A stretch of DNA of 64,000 nt, taken from an uncultured Blautia sp. (GTDB lineage: Bacteria > Bacillota > Clostridia > Lachnospirales > Lachnospiraceae). This document shows, in pieces, positions 17,187 to 27,315 of the stretch. A program made the translations under genes and the position numbers. Where the stretch lies: the NCBI RefSeq assembly GCF_934371575.1, contig NZ_CAKRNY010000004.1:1-64000 (forward strand). The letters are read 5' to 3'. The notes under the pieces were generated by a model. That model was not told the DNA's origin. It saw nothing but the letters and a program-made list of their open reading frames with translations, and searched no databases. Each line of letters opens with the position of its first letter. Position 1 is the stretch's first letter.

Positions 17187-19006
17187 CTCAGCACTTTCTT
17201 GGACTCCTCATCTGCAAACTGCTGCCGCACCAGCTGGTAATAGTAACCTTTCTTCTCCAGAAGTTCCTTGTGTTTTCCCTGCTCTACGATTTTTCCATCC
17301 CTGACCACCAGGATCAGATCGGCATTTCGGATGGTAGACAGTCGGTGGGCGATCAGGAAGGAGGTCCGTCCTTTCAGAAGCTTGTCTGTGGCCTGCTGGA
17401 TCAGCTGCTCTGTCCTGGTATCAATGGACGAGGTCGCCTCATCCAGCACAAAGATGGCCGGATCAGCCAGCACTGCCCGGGCAAAGGAAAGAAGCTGCTT
17501 CTCTCCGGTAGAAAGGCGGTCACCACCTTCTCCCACATCACTATCATAGCCCTTATCCAGCTTTTGGGCCACCTCGTCTGCATGGACAGCCTTTGCGGCA
17601 ACCTTCACTTCTTCGTCTGTGGCTTCCAGTCTTCCATAACGGATATTCTCCATCACAGTTCCGGAAAACAGATGAGGGTTCTGAAGTACATACCCGATGT
17701 TGCTGTGCAGCCACAGCTGGCTTCTCTCACGGTAATCTCTGCCGTCAATGAGGATTCTTCCACGGGTAGGCTCAAAGAAACGGCAGGCCAGATTCACCAG
17801 AGTACTTTTTCCGGCACCAGTCTCTCCTACGATTGCCACATTGGTGCCAGCAGGAATCTTCAGATTAAAATTACTGAGCACTTCTTCTTTTCCATCTGGA
17901 TAATGGAAGGAAACATTCTCAAACTCAATATCACCCCGGATCGGTTCCCAGTTTTCCTTATGTGGTGTGAAAAAATCACCATATTTCTCCAGAACATCAG
18001 GAGAATCCACTACCTGCGGTGTTTCTTCCAGAAGAGAGGTAACACGCTCAATATTTGCCTGAGCCGAAATACACTCTGACAAAATTGCCGCAAGTCTCTG
18101 AATTGGTTCAAAAATTCCAACTGCATATGCAGTAAATACCGCAAGTGTTCCAATGTCCATACTTCCGTTCAGAACCATAGTTCCACCCCGCTCCAATACA
18201 ATTGCGGTAGCAAGCGCTCCGAAAAATACAACCATTGGAACATATACGGCGTTTAATCTGGCAGCCTTAACAGAAGCTTCCCGCATCTCTCCTGTAACGC
18301 CGGAAAACTCCCGGAAATTCTTCTCCTCCACAACCAGGGATTTCACAGTTCTTGCGCCCATGATTCCTTCGTTGTAGCCGCTCGTGATCCTGGAATTGAT
18401 TTTTCTCACCTGACGGTTCCAGGTCAGGATCCTGTTCTGGAAATACCAGGTAAGCACTGCAATCGCAGGAACGATCAGCATGATCACCAGCGCCAGCTTC
18501 CAGTTCAGAAACAGCATCGCCACAAATACACCCACCACATAAAAGATGGCCCACAGCATATCGATCACATCCCATGCGATCAGCTCCGTGATCTTTGCCA
18601 CATCATTCATAACCCTGGATAAGATATATCCAACCGGAGTTGCATTATAGTAAGAAAAAGACAGCTTCTGAAGATGGACGAACAAAGCCCTTTTCATATC
18701 GCGCCCGGTTTCCACATCAAGGATCATGCAGCCTCTAGTAAAGCAGATCACCGTCCACATCTGAAAAAGGATCACTGCAAGATACAATGCAATAAAACCT
18801 CCAAGTCCGGTCAGCGTATTTTTCTCAATAAAGGAATCAATGGCCACACGCTGAAAAAGAGGCATAATAATATCCAGGAGTGAGCAGAGACCATTCATTA
18901 CCACAACCATGAGCAGTACATTTTTCCGGGGTGCAAGAAATGGGAAAATCTTTTTCCAGATGGAAAAATCAATGGATTTTGTATACTCTTTTTCTTCTAT
19001 TCTCAC
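17183..19006 (-). CDS. ABC exporter half-transporter, canonical-site subunit (heterodimer)
   Basis: 607 aa with six membrane segments followed by one nucleotide-binding domain. Walker A is GETGAGKST and Walker B FVLDEATSSID retains the catalytic Glu. Its signature motif is degenerate (LSTGE instead of LSGGQ). Its partner overlaps it by four bases and shows the opposite pattern, so the pair forms an asymmetric heterodimer of the BmrCD/YheHI/TM287-288 type with one working ATP site. Such exporters move drugs, lipids or peptides. This pair is the distal part of the glycopolymer operon, so a cell-envelope substrate is plausible but unproven. Confidence 0.92.
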   Translation of the reverse strand: MRIEEKEYTKSIDFSIWKKIFPFLAPRKNVLLMVVVMNGLCSLLDIIMPLFQRVAIDSFIEKNTLTGLGGFIALYLAVILFQMWTVICFTRGCMILDVETGRDMKRALFVHLQKLSFSYYNATPVGYILSRVMNDVAKITELIAWDVIDMLWAIFYVVGVFVAMLFLNWKLALVIMLIVPAIAVLTWYFQNRILTWNRQVRKINSRITSGYNEGIMGARTVKSLVVEEKNFREFSGVTGEMREASVKAARLNAVYVPMVVFFGALATAIVLERGGTMVLNGSMDIGTLAVFTAYAVGIFEPIQRLAAILSECISAQANIERVTSLLEETPQVVDSPDVLEKYGDFFTPHKENWEPIRGDIEFENVSFHYPDGKEEVLSNFNLKIPAGTNVAIVGETGAGKSTLVNLACRFFEPTRGRILIDGRDYRERSQLWLHSNIGYVLQNPHLFSGTVMENIRYGRLEATDEEVKVAAKAVHADEVAQKLDKGYDSDVGEGGDRLSTGEKQLLSFARAVLADPAIFVLDEATSSIDTRTEQLIQQATDKLLKGRTSFLIAHRLSTIRNADLILVVRDGKIVEQGKHKELLEKKGYYYQLVRQQFADEESKKVLS

Positions 19007-20835
19007 ACCGCACCTTCTTCCATGAGACGAATATCACTATTCATCTGAATTTCGTAAATATCTCTGTATGGTCCCTCCTGATGGATCAGCTCCTCATGAG
19101 TACCCATCTGCTGGATTTCCCCTTTGTCCATCACAATAATGCAATCTGCCTGCATAAGAGAAGTGATTCGATGGGAAATCATGATCACAGTTGCCTTCTC
19201 CATCTCTTTTTTCAGTTCCTTGCGTATTTTATTGTCTGTCTCCGTATCTACTGCGGAAAGAGAGTCGTCGAATACCAGGATCGGAGCTTCTTTCATCAGC
19301 ATTCTGGCAATGGCCACACGCTGCTTCTGCCCGCCTGACAAAGTGACGCCACGCTCTCCCACAATGGTGTCATAACCATCTGTAAAATGGCGGATGGCTT
19401 CATCCACACAGGCAATCCCGGCTGCATGAAAGATTTCCTGATCCAGAAGCGTTTCCTTGGTAATTCCAATATTTTCACGGATGGTTCTGGAAAAAAGGAA
19501 GGGCTCCTGAAGTACCATTCCAATGTTCTGGCGCAGATACTGACGGTCGATCTCACGGATATCCGTACCTCCGATGGTTATGCTTCCGCAGTCTTCCGGC
19601 AGATCGTATAAACGGTTCAATAAATGGACAAGAGTTGATTTTCCGCTCCCGGTTGTACCGAGAATTGCAAAGGTGCTTCCGGATGGAATTGTGAAATTAA
19701 TATTTTTCAGCACCGGATGCTCTGGTGAATAGCCAAAAGAAACATTATGAAAGCAGATGTCACCAGTCATAACAGGCTTTCTTCCTGCAGTTTCTCCAGC
19801 GGTCTCTCCGGCAGCTTCTTTTGCAGCTTCTTTTGCAGCTTTTTCTTCCTCTGCCATCAGAATATACGCCACTCGCTCCATGGAGACTCTCGCCTTACTC
19901 ATATCTGAAATGATCCTTCCCAGATTTCGCACCGGCCAGGTCAGTGACGCATTGTAAGACACAAGTGCCATAAATGTACCAAGTGTGATCTGCCCATTGA
20001 CAGCAAACACAACACCTGTCACCATGACAGTCAGTACCTGCAGATTGGTAAGCAGATCTCCGGATGCCCAGTAAACGCTCATTAATTTTCCCAGATGGAC
20101 CCACAGATCCGAATAGGCATTGTTCTTCTGATCAAAACGGTCAATCTCATATTTCTCTCTTCCAAATGCCCGCACCACACGGACACCGGTCAGATTCTCC
20201 TGCACAGTGCTAGAAAGTGCACCCTCTGCCTCATCTGCATCCTGAAATCTTTTCCCGATTCTGGAATAGAAATAGCTGGTATACCCGATGATCACAGGAA
20301 TAAAGACCGCTGCTGCCAATGTAACCTGCACATTCATAAAAAACATGATTCCCAGATACAGCACGATCAGAAAACAGATTCGAAATACCTCCGGAAGCTG
20401 TCTGCATACAAAATTACGGATCACCTCCACATCTGAAGTACATCTCTGGATGATTTCTCCTGTCTGGTGCTTCACATGCCAGGAACAGGGCAGATACTGG
20501 GTATGATGATACAGACTGTCGCGGATTGCTTTCAAAAAATTCTCAGAGCCTTTTGCAAGGCACATTTTGCTCAGATAATGAAACACACCTGAAAACACAG
20601 CTGAGACAGCCACCAGAACTGCTGCCAGAAGCAGTGCCTGCTGTGTATTCAGATGTTCCGGGATCCCGTCCAGCAACAAAATATGATCTGCCGTATATTT
20701 CACAATCTGCGGGATCAGCGCGTTACATGCTGTAAAAAACACAGAGAACAACAGTGTTCCCACAAAGAAACGGATATTTCCTTTCAAAAAGCGGAAAATA
20801 ATCCGGTATTTTTCAGTTTTATTTTTAGTTTCCAT
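19003..20835 (-). CDS. ABC exporter half-transporter, degenerate-site subunit (heterodimer)
   Basis: 610 aa: six membrane segments, then a nucleotide-binding domain with Walker A GTTGSGKST and an intact LSGGQ. Walker B ILVFDDSLSAVD carries Asp in place of the catalytic Glu, the usual degenerate half of a heterodimeric exporter. A low-complexity Ala/Glu/Lys/Gly linker (AAKEAAKEAAGETAGETAG) joins the membrane and ATPase domains and looks like a small in-frame repeat expansion. Its ATG lies inside the end of the upstream glycan gene (11-base overlap), so translation is coupled to the glycopolymer operon. Confidence 0.92.
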   Translation of the reverse strand: METKNKTEKYRIIFRFLKGNIRFFVGTLLFSVFFTACNALIPQIVKYTADHILLLDGIPEHLNTQQALLLAAVLVAVSAVFSGVFHYLSKMCLAKGSENFLKAIRDSLYHHTQYLPCSWHVKHQTGEIIQRCTSDVEVIRNFVCRQLPEVFRICFLIVLYLGIMFFMNVQVTLAAAVFIPVIIGYTSYFYSRIGKRFQDADEAEGALSSTVQENLTGVRVVRAFGREKYEIDRFDQKNNAYSDLWVHLGKLMSVYWASGDLLTNLQVLTVMVTGVVFAVNGQITLGTFMALVSYNASLTWPVRNLGRIISDMSKARVSMERVAYILMAEEEKAAKEAAKEAAGETAGETAGRKPVMTGDICFHNVSFGYSPEHPVLKNINFTIPSGSTFAILGTTGSGKSTLVHLLNRLYDLPEDCGSITIGGTDIREIDRQYLRQNIGMVLQEPFLFSRTIRENIGITKETLLDQEIFHAAGIACVDEAIRHFTDGYDTIVGERGVTLSGGQKQRVAIARMLMKEAPILVFDDSLSAVDTETDNKIRKELKKEMEKATVIMISHRITSLMQADCIIVMDKGEIQQMGTHEELIHQEGPYRDIYEIQMNSDIRLMEEGAV

Positions 20836-22519
20836 ATTCCCCCTTCTTCACCCCAAAGATCTTACATATTTTCTCTATCGTATCGTATTCCAGTGCAGGA
20901 TTTCCCACATAACCTTCAAAACTGCCGAAAAAAGCCCACGCTTCCGGAAGCAGATAGAGCTGTTTCCTCACATATTCGTCCAGCACAACAGCCTCCAAAA
21001 GAAAGCTCGTATATGCAGAGCTCTGCTCTCCAAGCACATAAATCCGGTGCTCCCCTGCCAGCTGCTTCAGCACCTTTTTCTGCTCTTCCGTTGGCAGAAG
21101 ATCTGCGTTTACCAGAATGCTTCCCTCTTCCGGCATTCTCACCAGCTTCATAAAAAGGTGTCCATCCGACGCTTTTTTCTTATCGCACACCAGATATTCT
21201 TTCTCTTTATAAGATACCAGCTCCACCTGATCATCCTCTGGCTTCTCTGCCGCAAAAACCGGAAGCCGCATCACACGAAGACGGTTCTCCTGGCCATAGC
21301 TTCCCAGCTGCTGACAGTGTGCCGGTGCATAGATCCGGCTAAATACGGTAAGGGCCTTGCGCCATCTTGCCGGATATTTCTCATGAACATAGGGCAAAAA
21401 GTCAAGATCCACCAGAACCTTCATCTTTGTTCTGGCTTTCGCAGCCAGATAATACGGCAGATATTTAACACTTCCAGCAACGATCACCACATCCCAGGAG
21501 GCAGTTCCAAACAGGCGGCACCACTCTCTTGCAGCAAGCTCATTCATAAACTTGCGAATCATGGGATTCTCCAGATATGCCTCCGGATTTTTCTCCACAG
21601 TGAGATAATTCAGATATTCTGCTTCACTTACCGTCATCTTGCCGATACCTGTAAGCGTCGTTACCTTAAAACCGGTTTCTGCAAATTTCTTATAAGCTTC
21701 TTCCTTTCCAAGCTCCTCACTGTACAAAGCCACATCATATTCCTCAGGCTGCATCTGTTCCAGGATTCTGTCCAGAATGATTTTTGTATTTCCGGAAGCA
21801 GAACCGCTTCCCAGAATCAGGATTTTTTTCTTTTGGCCATCCCTGAAGGAAAGAACCTCCAGCCCTTCTGCCCATTTCCCTTTCAGAAGAAAGGACGCAA
21901 GGACAGCTGCCCTGTCTCTGATTCCATGGGGCAAAAGCAGCACCTTTCCATCATAAACATTTCCAACCTGACATTTGTGCGTCCAGATCTCTCTTGCCTG
22001 CTGCTCATCAGGGGCACAGATAAAATCGGTTTTCAGCATATCCCGGACTGTTTCGGACAGAAATTTCTTTGTATTCATAGGAATCTTTCCGTAAGCCTTT
22101 TCCATAGTGTTGAAATAGCTCTGACCCTCTCTTTTCACAAAAGCGGCAGGCATTTCCACACCGCTGATAATATAGCCGGAGGATGCCAGAGCACTCCAAT
22201 ATCCGCTGGATTTTTCCGCCACTCTGTCATTTTGGCCAAATGGGAAGCCTCCCCTTACACAGCTGATACAAACATAATCTCTTCCGCAGTTTTTCTTTAC
22301 ATATTCATACATTTCCCGGATCAGTTCTCCGCCAGGAGTCCCCTTTTCCCACAGAAAAAATATCTGACCGGGATTTAACGGCAGCTGCACCAGGGCATCC
22401 GCATACCCGTAGGTTTTGCTGATTTCCCGCCTGTATCCATTCACAAGCTTATTGGCGCGGCGTCTGGCACTTTCATATTCCTCCAGATTCTGTTCCAGGA
22501 TTTTCTCTATCTCATTCAT
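20825..22519 (-). CDS. Glycopolymer-operon protein, GT-B-like, function unassigned
   Basis: 564 aa, no signal peptide or clear membrane segment. I do not recognise the N-terminal 230 residues, which contain short HxC and GFPFGQ motifs. From about residue 240 (KKILILGSGSASGNTKIILD) the sequence looks like a GT-B N-terminal Rossmann domain and resembles the C-terminal half of the next gene upstream; both have a glycine-rich start and an RLFG-x6-D strand. The start at MNEIEK has AGAGGA at good spacing and overlaps the previous gene. It probably acts in synthesis or modification of the glycerol-phosphate polymer. The donor and acceptor are unknown. Confidence 0.6.
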   Translation of the reverse strand: MNEIEKILEQNLEEYESARRRANKLVNGYRREISKTYGYADALVQLPLNPGQIFFLWEKGTPGGELIREMYEYVKKNCGRDYVCISCVRGGFPFGQNDRVAEKSSGYWSALASSGYIISGVEMPAAFVKREGQSYFNTMEKAYGKIPMNTKKFLSETVRDMLKTDFICAPDEQQAREIWTHKCQVGNVYDGKVLLLPHGIRDRAAVLASFLLKGKWAEGLEVLSFRDGQKKKILILGSGSASGNTKIILDRILEQMQPEEYDVALYSEELGKEEAYKKFAETGFKVTTLTGIGKMTVSEAEYLNYLTVEKNPEAYLENPMIRKFMNELAAREWCRLFGTASWDVVIVAGSVKYLPYYLAAKARTKMKVLVDLDFLPYVHEKYPARWRKALTVFSRIYAPAHCQQLGSYGQENRLRVMRLPVFAAEKPEDDQVELVSYKEKEYLVCDKKKASDGHLFMKLVRMPEEGSILVNADLLPTEEQKKVLKQLAGEHRIYVLGEQSSAYTSFLLEAVVLDEYVRKQLYLLPEAWAFFGSFEGYVGNPALEYDTIEKICKIFGVKKGEYGN

Positions 22520-24773
22520 GTGAATTCCTCTTATCATCCATCAGCTTTTCCAGTTTCTCATACTGCTTCTGATTCCACTCTTCTCCGTTAAAGCTATATG
22601 AAAGTTCATTTTTCAGGTCTGCACCTACCAGCTTCATGCCCATAGCTTTCGCAGCCAGCGCTCCGGCACTTTCCTCTTCGCCCTCCGGACATACGAAATA
22701 CTCACACATTTTCATAAAGGCAAAAGGTCTTGCCATCCATCCTGTCAAAAATACCCTTCCCTCCAGATGAAGCTGGGAAATGGTTTTTCCAAGATTTTCA
22801 TATGCCTTTCCTTTTCCCATAATATAAAGACAGGTATTCTTCTCCTTCAGCCGGGAAAAGGTGCCAAGAAGCTCCGCTGCCGTTTTCCCAAACATGCAGA
22901 AATAATTTATTTTATCCATATCCGGGGCCAAAATAGCGTCAACAGTAAGTACAGAAGAATTTCCATCCTCCAGGTCTGCCATATAATAGCTTTCCTTCTG
23001 GGAAACGATCACCGGCTGTTCTTCCAGCTCCCTCTTAATCCTGCTCAAATGCAGGAATTCCAGTGAAAAAGTGCCATAGCCTGTATTTTTCATCTCACGG
23101 ACGATCATGGAAAACAGGCTTTTCCTGCCGGTAAAATCAATGGCGCAGTCAAAAACCGCCTCCCCGAACAGCCTTCTTGCCTCTCTCTTATAAAATTCAT
23201 GGGGAATTCTGGTGCTTTTCCCCTTCATAAGGAAATTATGGCTGGCGATTTCCTCAGGGCTTCCGTTAAAAGGCTGTCCTCTGTAAAGTACGCGGATTTC
23301 CGAAGGCAGAGAACGGATCAGTCCTTCCGAGCCCTCATCCCCGTTTCCATCGATCAGAAGGGTAATATCATATTTCTGAAAATCCAGATACTCTGCCATT
23401 CCAAGAAATGCCCTGGTGGTTTCATTGTCAGAAAAATCCCCTGCATACATCAGGATCCTGGAACGTCCATTGCCCTCACAGCTGATACAGTCCTCCCCTG
23501 TTTTCCCATGAAAAACAATATCTGCAAGGCGGCGGCACACATCACCGTCATCCTTCGGACATGCCCATTTCGCTTCCCTTTCGTAAATCTCCCGGTACGG
23601 CTCCATGGCTTTTTCCAGGTTTCCTAAATAGCCGCCCAGCTGGTCATAATCTTCTGCAATCGGTCCCGGCAGCTTTTCAATGCCAAAATAAAGGCCTCTG
23701 TAGCTCAGATAATTGGCAAGATCCTGAATAAAGAACAGAATCGGCTTGCCCGATACCAGATAGTCAAAATAAATACTGGAATAATCGGAAATCAGAATGT
23801 CCGTGGCACAAAGCAGCTCGTTGGTATCCACAGTGGCAGGAATGTATTGTCCGGTCACTCCCTGAGTGTTTTTAATGTGGTAATATACGATCTGGTGAGG
23901 CTTAACGAACACCTGATAGACAGAAGTATCCACATGATCCTCAATGGTGCGTATCATCTTTTCGTAGGCATCCAGACTTGTGTCCGGGCTGGAATACTTG
24001 CTGCCCTTCCAGGTTGGGGCATAAAGGATCAGCTTTTTGGAAGGATCTGCCTGGATCCCTGCCAGCTTTAATTTCTGAAAAACAGCCTCCCGCTCTGTGT
24101 GAAAATAGCTGTCGTTACGTGGCTGTCCGATTTCCAGGATTTTCCCCTGATAAATCCCATCCATTTTGAAGGCATTCTTATAAATCTCTGTCATAAATGC
24201 ATCCGGAGAGATCAGATAGTCTGCTGCCAGAAAATTCTTCACTGTATTTCCTGCGCTTATTTTTCCTGCCGGAATGTCGAATCCGATGGTCTTCAGCGGA
24301 ATCCCATGCCAGGTATCAATAAACACCTGCCCTTCTCTTTTGGTGAAATACCCGGGAAAGCTTACGTTATTCACCAGATATTTGGCAGTTGCCAGATATT
24401 CACGATATTCCAGAGACTGGAATTTAATGAATTTTACATTATTGTTTTCTTTATAAAGCTCCATCCAGGAGGCATTATCTGAAAAGTCATCAATAGCCCA
24501 GACGTGGAGATATTCCTGAAACTCCGGCTGGGCCAGCAGATATTTAAAAACAGCGTGAGGGCTGCAGGTCATTCCCCTGCCCCCAAACGCCTCATACAAT
24601 ATACATTTTTCTTTCAGCGGGCTGTTCTCATAAAAATCCGCATATTTCTCCCGAAGCTCTTCTGTCAGATTGTAGCGGGCTTCTTCTTTTGCATCTTGCA
24701 CTGCCTGGGAATAGGTATCTCTGCGGATCACTTTCTTCGCCAGCTTTTTCAGGTCATTCACAGTGATTTTCAT
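22512..24773 (-). CDS. Bifunctional glycerophosphotransferase plus GT-B-like domain
   Basis: 753 aa. Residues about 60-430 form a CDP-glycerol glycerophosphotransferase domain of the TagB/TagF type, with the hallmark DTWHGIPLK, the KPHQ segment and SDYSSIYFDY. After residue 460 a second Rossmann-type domain begins (RILMYAGDFSDNETTRAF) and resembles a glycosyltransferase group 1 domain. This suggests one chain both adds glycerol-phosphate and decorates or primes the polymer. It starts three bases after the preceding gene's stop and overlaps the next. Confidence 0.82.
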   Translation of the reverse strand: MKITVNDLKKLAKKVIRRDTYSQAVQDAKEEARYNLTEELREKYADFYENSPLKEKCILYEAFGGRGMTCSPHAVFKYLLAQPEFQEYLHVWAIDDFSDNASWMELYKENNNVKFIKFQSLEYREYLATAKYLVNNVSFPGYFTKREGQVFIDTWHGIPLKTIGFDIPAGKISAGNTVKNFLAADYLISPDAFMTEIYKNAFKMDGIYQGKILEIGQPRNDSYFHTEREAVFQKLKLAGIQADPSKKLILYAPTWKGSKYSSPDTSLDAYEKMIRTIEDHVDTSVYQVFVKPHQIVYYHIKNTQGVTGQYIPATVDTNELLCATDILISDYSSIYFDYLVSGKPILFFIQDLANYLSYRGLYFGIEKLPGPIAEDYDQLGGYLGNLEKAMEPYREIYEREAKWACPKDDGDVCRRLADIVFHGKTGEDCISCEGNGRSRILMYAGDFSDNETTRAFLGMAEYLDFQKYDITLLIDGNGDEGSEGLIRSLPSEIRVLYRGQPFNGSPEEIASHNFLMKGKSTRIPHEFYKREARRLFGEAVFDCAIDFTGRKSLFSMIVREMKNTGYGTFSLEFLHLSRIKRELEEQPVIVSQKESYYMADLEDGNSSVLTVDAILAPDMDKINYFCMFGKTAAELLGTFSRLKEKNTCLYIMGKGKAYENLGKTISQLHLEGRVFLTGWMARPFAFMKMCEYFVCPEGEEESAGALAAKAMGMKLVGADLKNELSYSFNGEEWNQKQYEKLEKLMDDKRNSHE

Positions 24774-24776
24774 TTA

Positions 24777-25979
24777 TCACAGCCCCCTTTTCTTCGCTGT
24801 CACACGTTCAAAAAGATCGTCCCATTCCTTCACCGCCTTATCAATGGAGAAATCGTCGGATTTCCTGATCGCATTTGCAGACATCTGTTCCCGAAGCTCT
24901 TCGTCATGGGCAATTTTCAGCATTGCCTGTGCAAATTTATGGGGATCAAATGCTTCCGGAAGAAATCCTGTTTTTCCATCATCAATGATCAGATCCATGG
25001 CTCCCATGTGGTAGGCAATTACCGGAAGCCCAAACTCAAAGGCCTCCATGATCACCATGGGCCAGCCTTCCCATCTGGAAGGAAGAAGGAAAACAGAAGA
25101 ATTCAGATAATACTTCTCCGGCTCATTGGTGTACCCCACAAAATGGACACGATCCTCCAGATGACGGTTTCCGGCATCCGCTTTGATCTGTGAGAATAAT
25201 TTTCCGTCTCCCAGAATATCAAGCTCCCATTCAGAATCCTCTTTGCAGAATTCCTCAAAGGATTCCATCATAAGATCCAGCCCTTTGGCATATACAAAAC
25301 GGGTTGCCATAAGAAATCTTTTGGACTTCACATTGCACTTTTTCTCACTTACAAAGCTTCTGGGATTGATCTTCACCTCTGTGTCAATGCCAAGCTTCTC
25401 CATATAATCCCTCTGATCGTATTTGCTGAGGACAATGTAACGGTCCAGATTTGGAAGGTATTCCTGAAGCAGGCATTCCTGCTGCCAGAACACCACCGGC
25501 TTCACGTGGAGATATCCATCGTAGCAGTTGTGCTGCCAGCCAATGGTGGCGGCTTTTAAACGTGGTGCGATCATGCCAAGGCGCAGGCTTAAGGATGCTG
25601 TGGTAATGATCACGTCATAGTCCTTGGAATTCAAATATTCCACCCATTTATCCCTTGTTTTCTTTGGGAAAATGGACTCTGCAAGCAGATCATTAAAGCA
25701 CTTTTTATTAAAGATCCCCAGTTTATCATTCAGCTTTTTCACCAGATATCGTTTGGCAAAAGCAGGATTCCAGTGTCTGTTTACAAACTGGGTATTGTCA
25801 ATGAAATCCACATCAATATCTTCATCCAAGTGATACATGGTGCGGTCTTCTGCAAAACGGTCCTCATAAGTCATGATGGTCACATCATGCTCTTTCACCA
25901 GTTCATTTGCCAGAAGAGAAACCACTCGCTTGGTTCCGCCAAGATCAAAGATTTTCGTCATCCAGATACATATTTTCAT
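24777..25979 (-). CDS. Glycosyltransferase family 4
   Basis: 400 aa GT-B enzyme. The N-terminal domain has GGTKRVVSLLANEL; the C-terminal donor domain has LDILGDGKLF, VHFVGYT and PSRWEGWPMVIMEAFEFGLPVI with the EX7E-type pair. It transfers a sugar, probably in building the envelope glycopolymer encoded around it. An in-frame TAA six bases upstream fixes the ATG at 25979. The nearest strong GGAGG is 25 bases away across a small hairpin. Confidence 0.9.
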   Translation of the reverse strand: MKICIWMTKIFDLGGTKRVVSLLANELVKEHDVTIMTYEDRFAEDRTMYHLDEDIDVDFIDNTQFVNRHWNPAFAKRYLVKKLNDKLGIFNKKCFNDLLAESIFPKKTRDKWVEYLNSKDYDVIITTASLSLRLGMIAPRLKAATIGWQHNCYDGYLHVKPVVFWQQECLLQEYLPNLDRYIVLSKYDQRDYMEKLGIDTEVKINPRSFVSEKKCNVKSKRFLMATRFVYAKGLDLMMESFEEFCKEDSEWELDILGDGKLFSQIKADAGNRHLEDRVHFVGYTNEPEKYYLNSSVFLLPSRWEGWPMVIMEAFEFGLPVIAYHMGAMDLIIDDGKTGFLPEAFDPHKFAQAMLKIAHDEELREQMSANAIRKSDDFSIDKAVKEWDDLFERVTAKKRGL

Positions 25980-26009
25980 ATCTTACACACCCCGCACGGG
26001 GGTTCCTCC
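25980..26009 (-). promoter_or_regulatory. Ribosome site separated from its start codon by a hairpin
   Basis: The GGAGG (26005-26009) upstream of the family 4 glycosyltransferase is too far from the ATG, but a CCCC-GTGC-GGGG hairpin (25990-26001) between them would bring the two together. The arrangement could set or regulate translation of this gene. Confidence 0.4.
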
Positions 26010-26018
26010 TTCTTTCTA

Positions 26019-27284
26019 TCACGGGTTAATGTCAAAATAATCCAGCACACGCTTACAATAGCAGTCTGTCACATTGTGGGTTTTCGCCCGTACCTGTGCG
26101 CGCTTTTCGCTGTAATCATCTTTTCCGTTTTTTATATCCAGAACAAACTGTTCAAACTGCTGCACATTGTAAATATGCTCACCCGGCATATACGCAAGGG
26201 GATCGTCGAATACCCAGCCTCTGGACTCGGTATAGGCTTCGTAATCATCCAGAGTGAATCCAAGGGGCTTATCAAGCAGCAGATAATCAATTGCCACAGA
26301 AGAATAATCGGATACCAGGGCATCGGAGCAGTTAATAAATTCATAAAGCTGCAGACCATTGTCCTCCAGATCCTGATTCTCCAGATAGACAATATTGGTC
26401 AGTACATTTTCGCCAAAATCATAGGGAATCTGCAGATAGTGCTTCTTGATCACTACCAGAATGTGATTCTCCCGGCAGAAATTGTTGAAAGCAAGCAGAC
26501 TCTCCCTGGTATCAAGAATCGGGATATTAAACTCATTGTTCAGAGTTTCCTCATTTAATCTCTCGCTGCTGGCATGACGATAGGTCGGCATCCACAGAAT
26601 CAGCTTCTCGCTGTGTGATTCCTTAAGAAGCTTCTCTTTATAGGCTCTTGCAGCATCACTTCCTGCAAGCATCTGGTCATATCTTGGATAACCGATTGCC
26701 AGAAGCTTCTTGGAGCTGCAGCCAAAGAATTCCATCTTGGTCTTAATGAACACATCTCCCGGCACCAGGCAGTAATCAAAAAACACCTTGCGGTTGTTCT
26801 TATTGGCCTTGTATCCACAGCCATGCCACAGATCAATAAAGGTCTGTCCCTTTCTTGCCATTCCGATCCAGTTAAAAGCCTGTGTGTAAAAAATATAGCG
26901 GGAGGTCAGTGCATAGCGATAGGCTACCGCATGGCGGATGGTGCTGTGCTTCTTGAAGCCTTCCACGAATTTCACATTTTCGGTCTCGTATTTCTTATAT
27001 TTGGAAGGATCATGCACCAGCCATACAAGCTCATATTTCCGGTTATAGCCGTTGGCTACCATATAGTCAAAAAGAGCGCGTCCGTTATCCGTAAAGTCGT
27101 CATTTGTCTCAAAAAGAATACGGTTCTCCACGATCGCCGGCGGAAATTTCTTCATCCTTCTGATCTTCCATTTGTCATAGATCACATATGTTCCAAAAGC
27201 TCTCAAAGTCAGGTATCGGTCATACATGCTTTTGTCTTCCCCGATCTTTGAAAACATCTTAAATAATGTCTGTACTTTTCCCAT
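26019..27284 (-). CDS. CDP-glycerol glycerophosphotransferase (TagF/TagB-like)
   Basis: 421 aa. It has the family hallmarks DLWHGCGYK, IKKHYLQ and VSDYSSVAIDY. The enzymes polymerise or prime glycerol-phosphate chains from CDP-glycerol at the membrane. A basic N-terminus without a cleavable signal fits peripheral attachment. It is flanked by TagD, which supplies CDP-glycerol, and by another glycerophosphotransferase. Which one primes and which one extends cannot be read from sequence. Confidence 0.92.
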   Translation of the reverse strand: MGKVQTLFKMFSKIGEDKSMYDRYLTLRAFGTYVIYDKWKIRRMKKFPPAIVENRILFETNDDFTDNGRALFDYMVANGYNRKYELVWLVHDPSKYKKYETENVKFVEGFKKHSTIRHAVAYRYALTSRYIFYTQAFNWIGMARKGQTFIDLWHGCGYKANKNNRKVFFDYCLVPGDVFIKTKMEFFGCSSKKLLAIGYPRYDQMLAGSDAARAYKEKLLKESHSEKLILWMPTYRHASSERLNEETLNNEFNIPILDTRESLLAFNNFCRENHILVVIKKHYLQIPYDFGENVLTNIVYLENQDLEDNGLQLYEFINCSDALVSDYSSVAIDYLLLDKPLGFTLDDYEAYTESRGWVFDDPLAYMPGEHIYNVQQFEQFVLDIKNGKDDYSEKRAQVRAKTHNVTDCYCKRVLDYFDINP

Positions 27285-27315
27285 AGTAACAAGCCCTTCC
27301 TGGTTACCTGTATTT

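Noticed and set aside
21047-22378. 443-codon plus-strand open frame
   Set aside because: It lies entirely opposite a glycopolymer gene in a tightly packed operon, has a composition typical of an antisense shadow and no supporting start signal.
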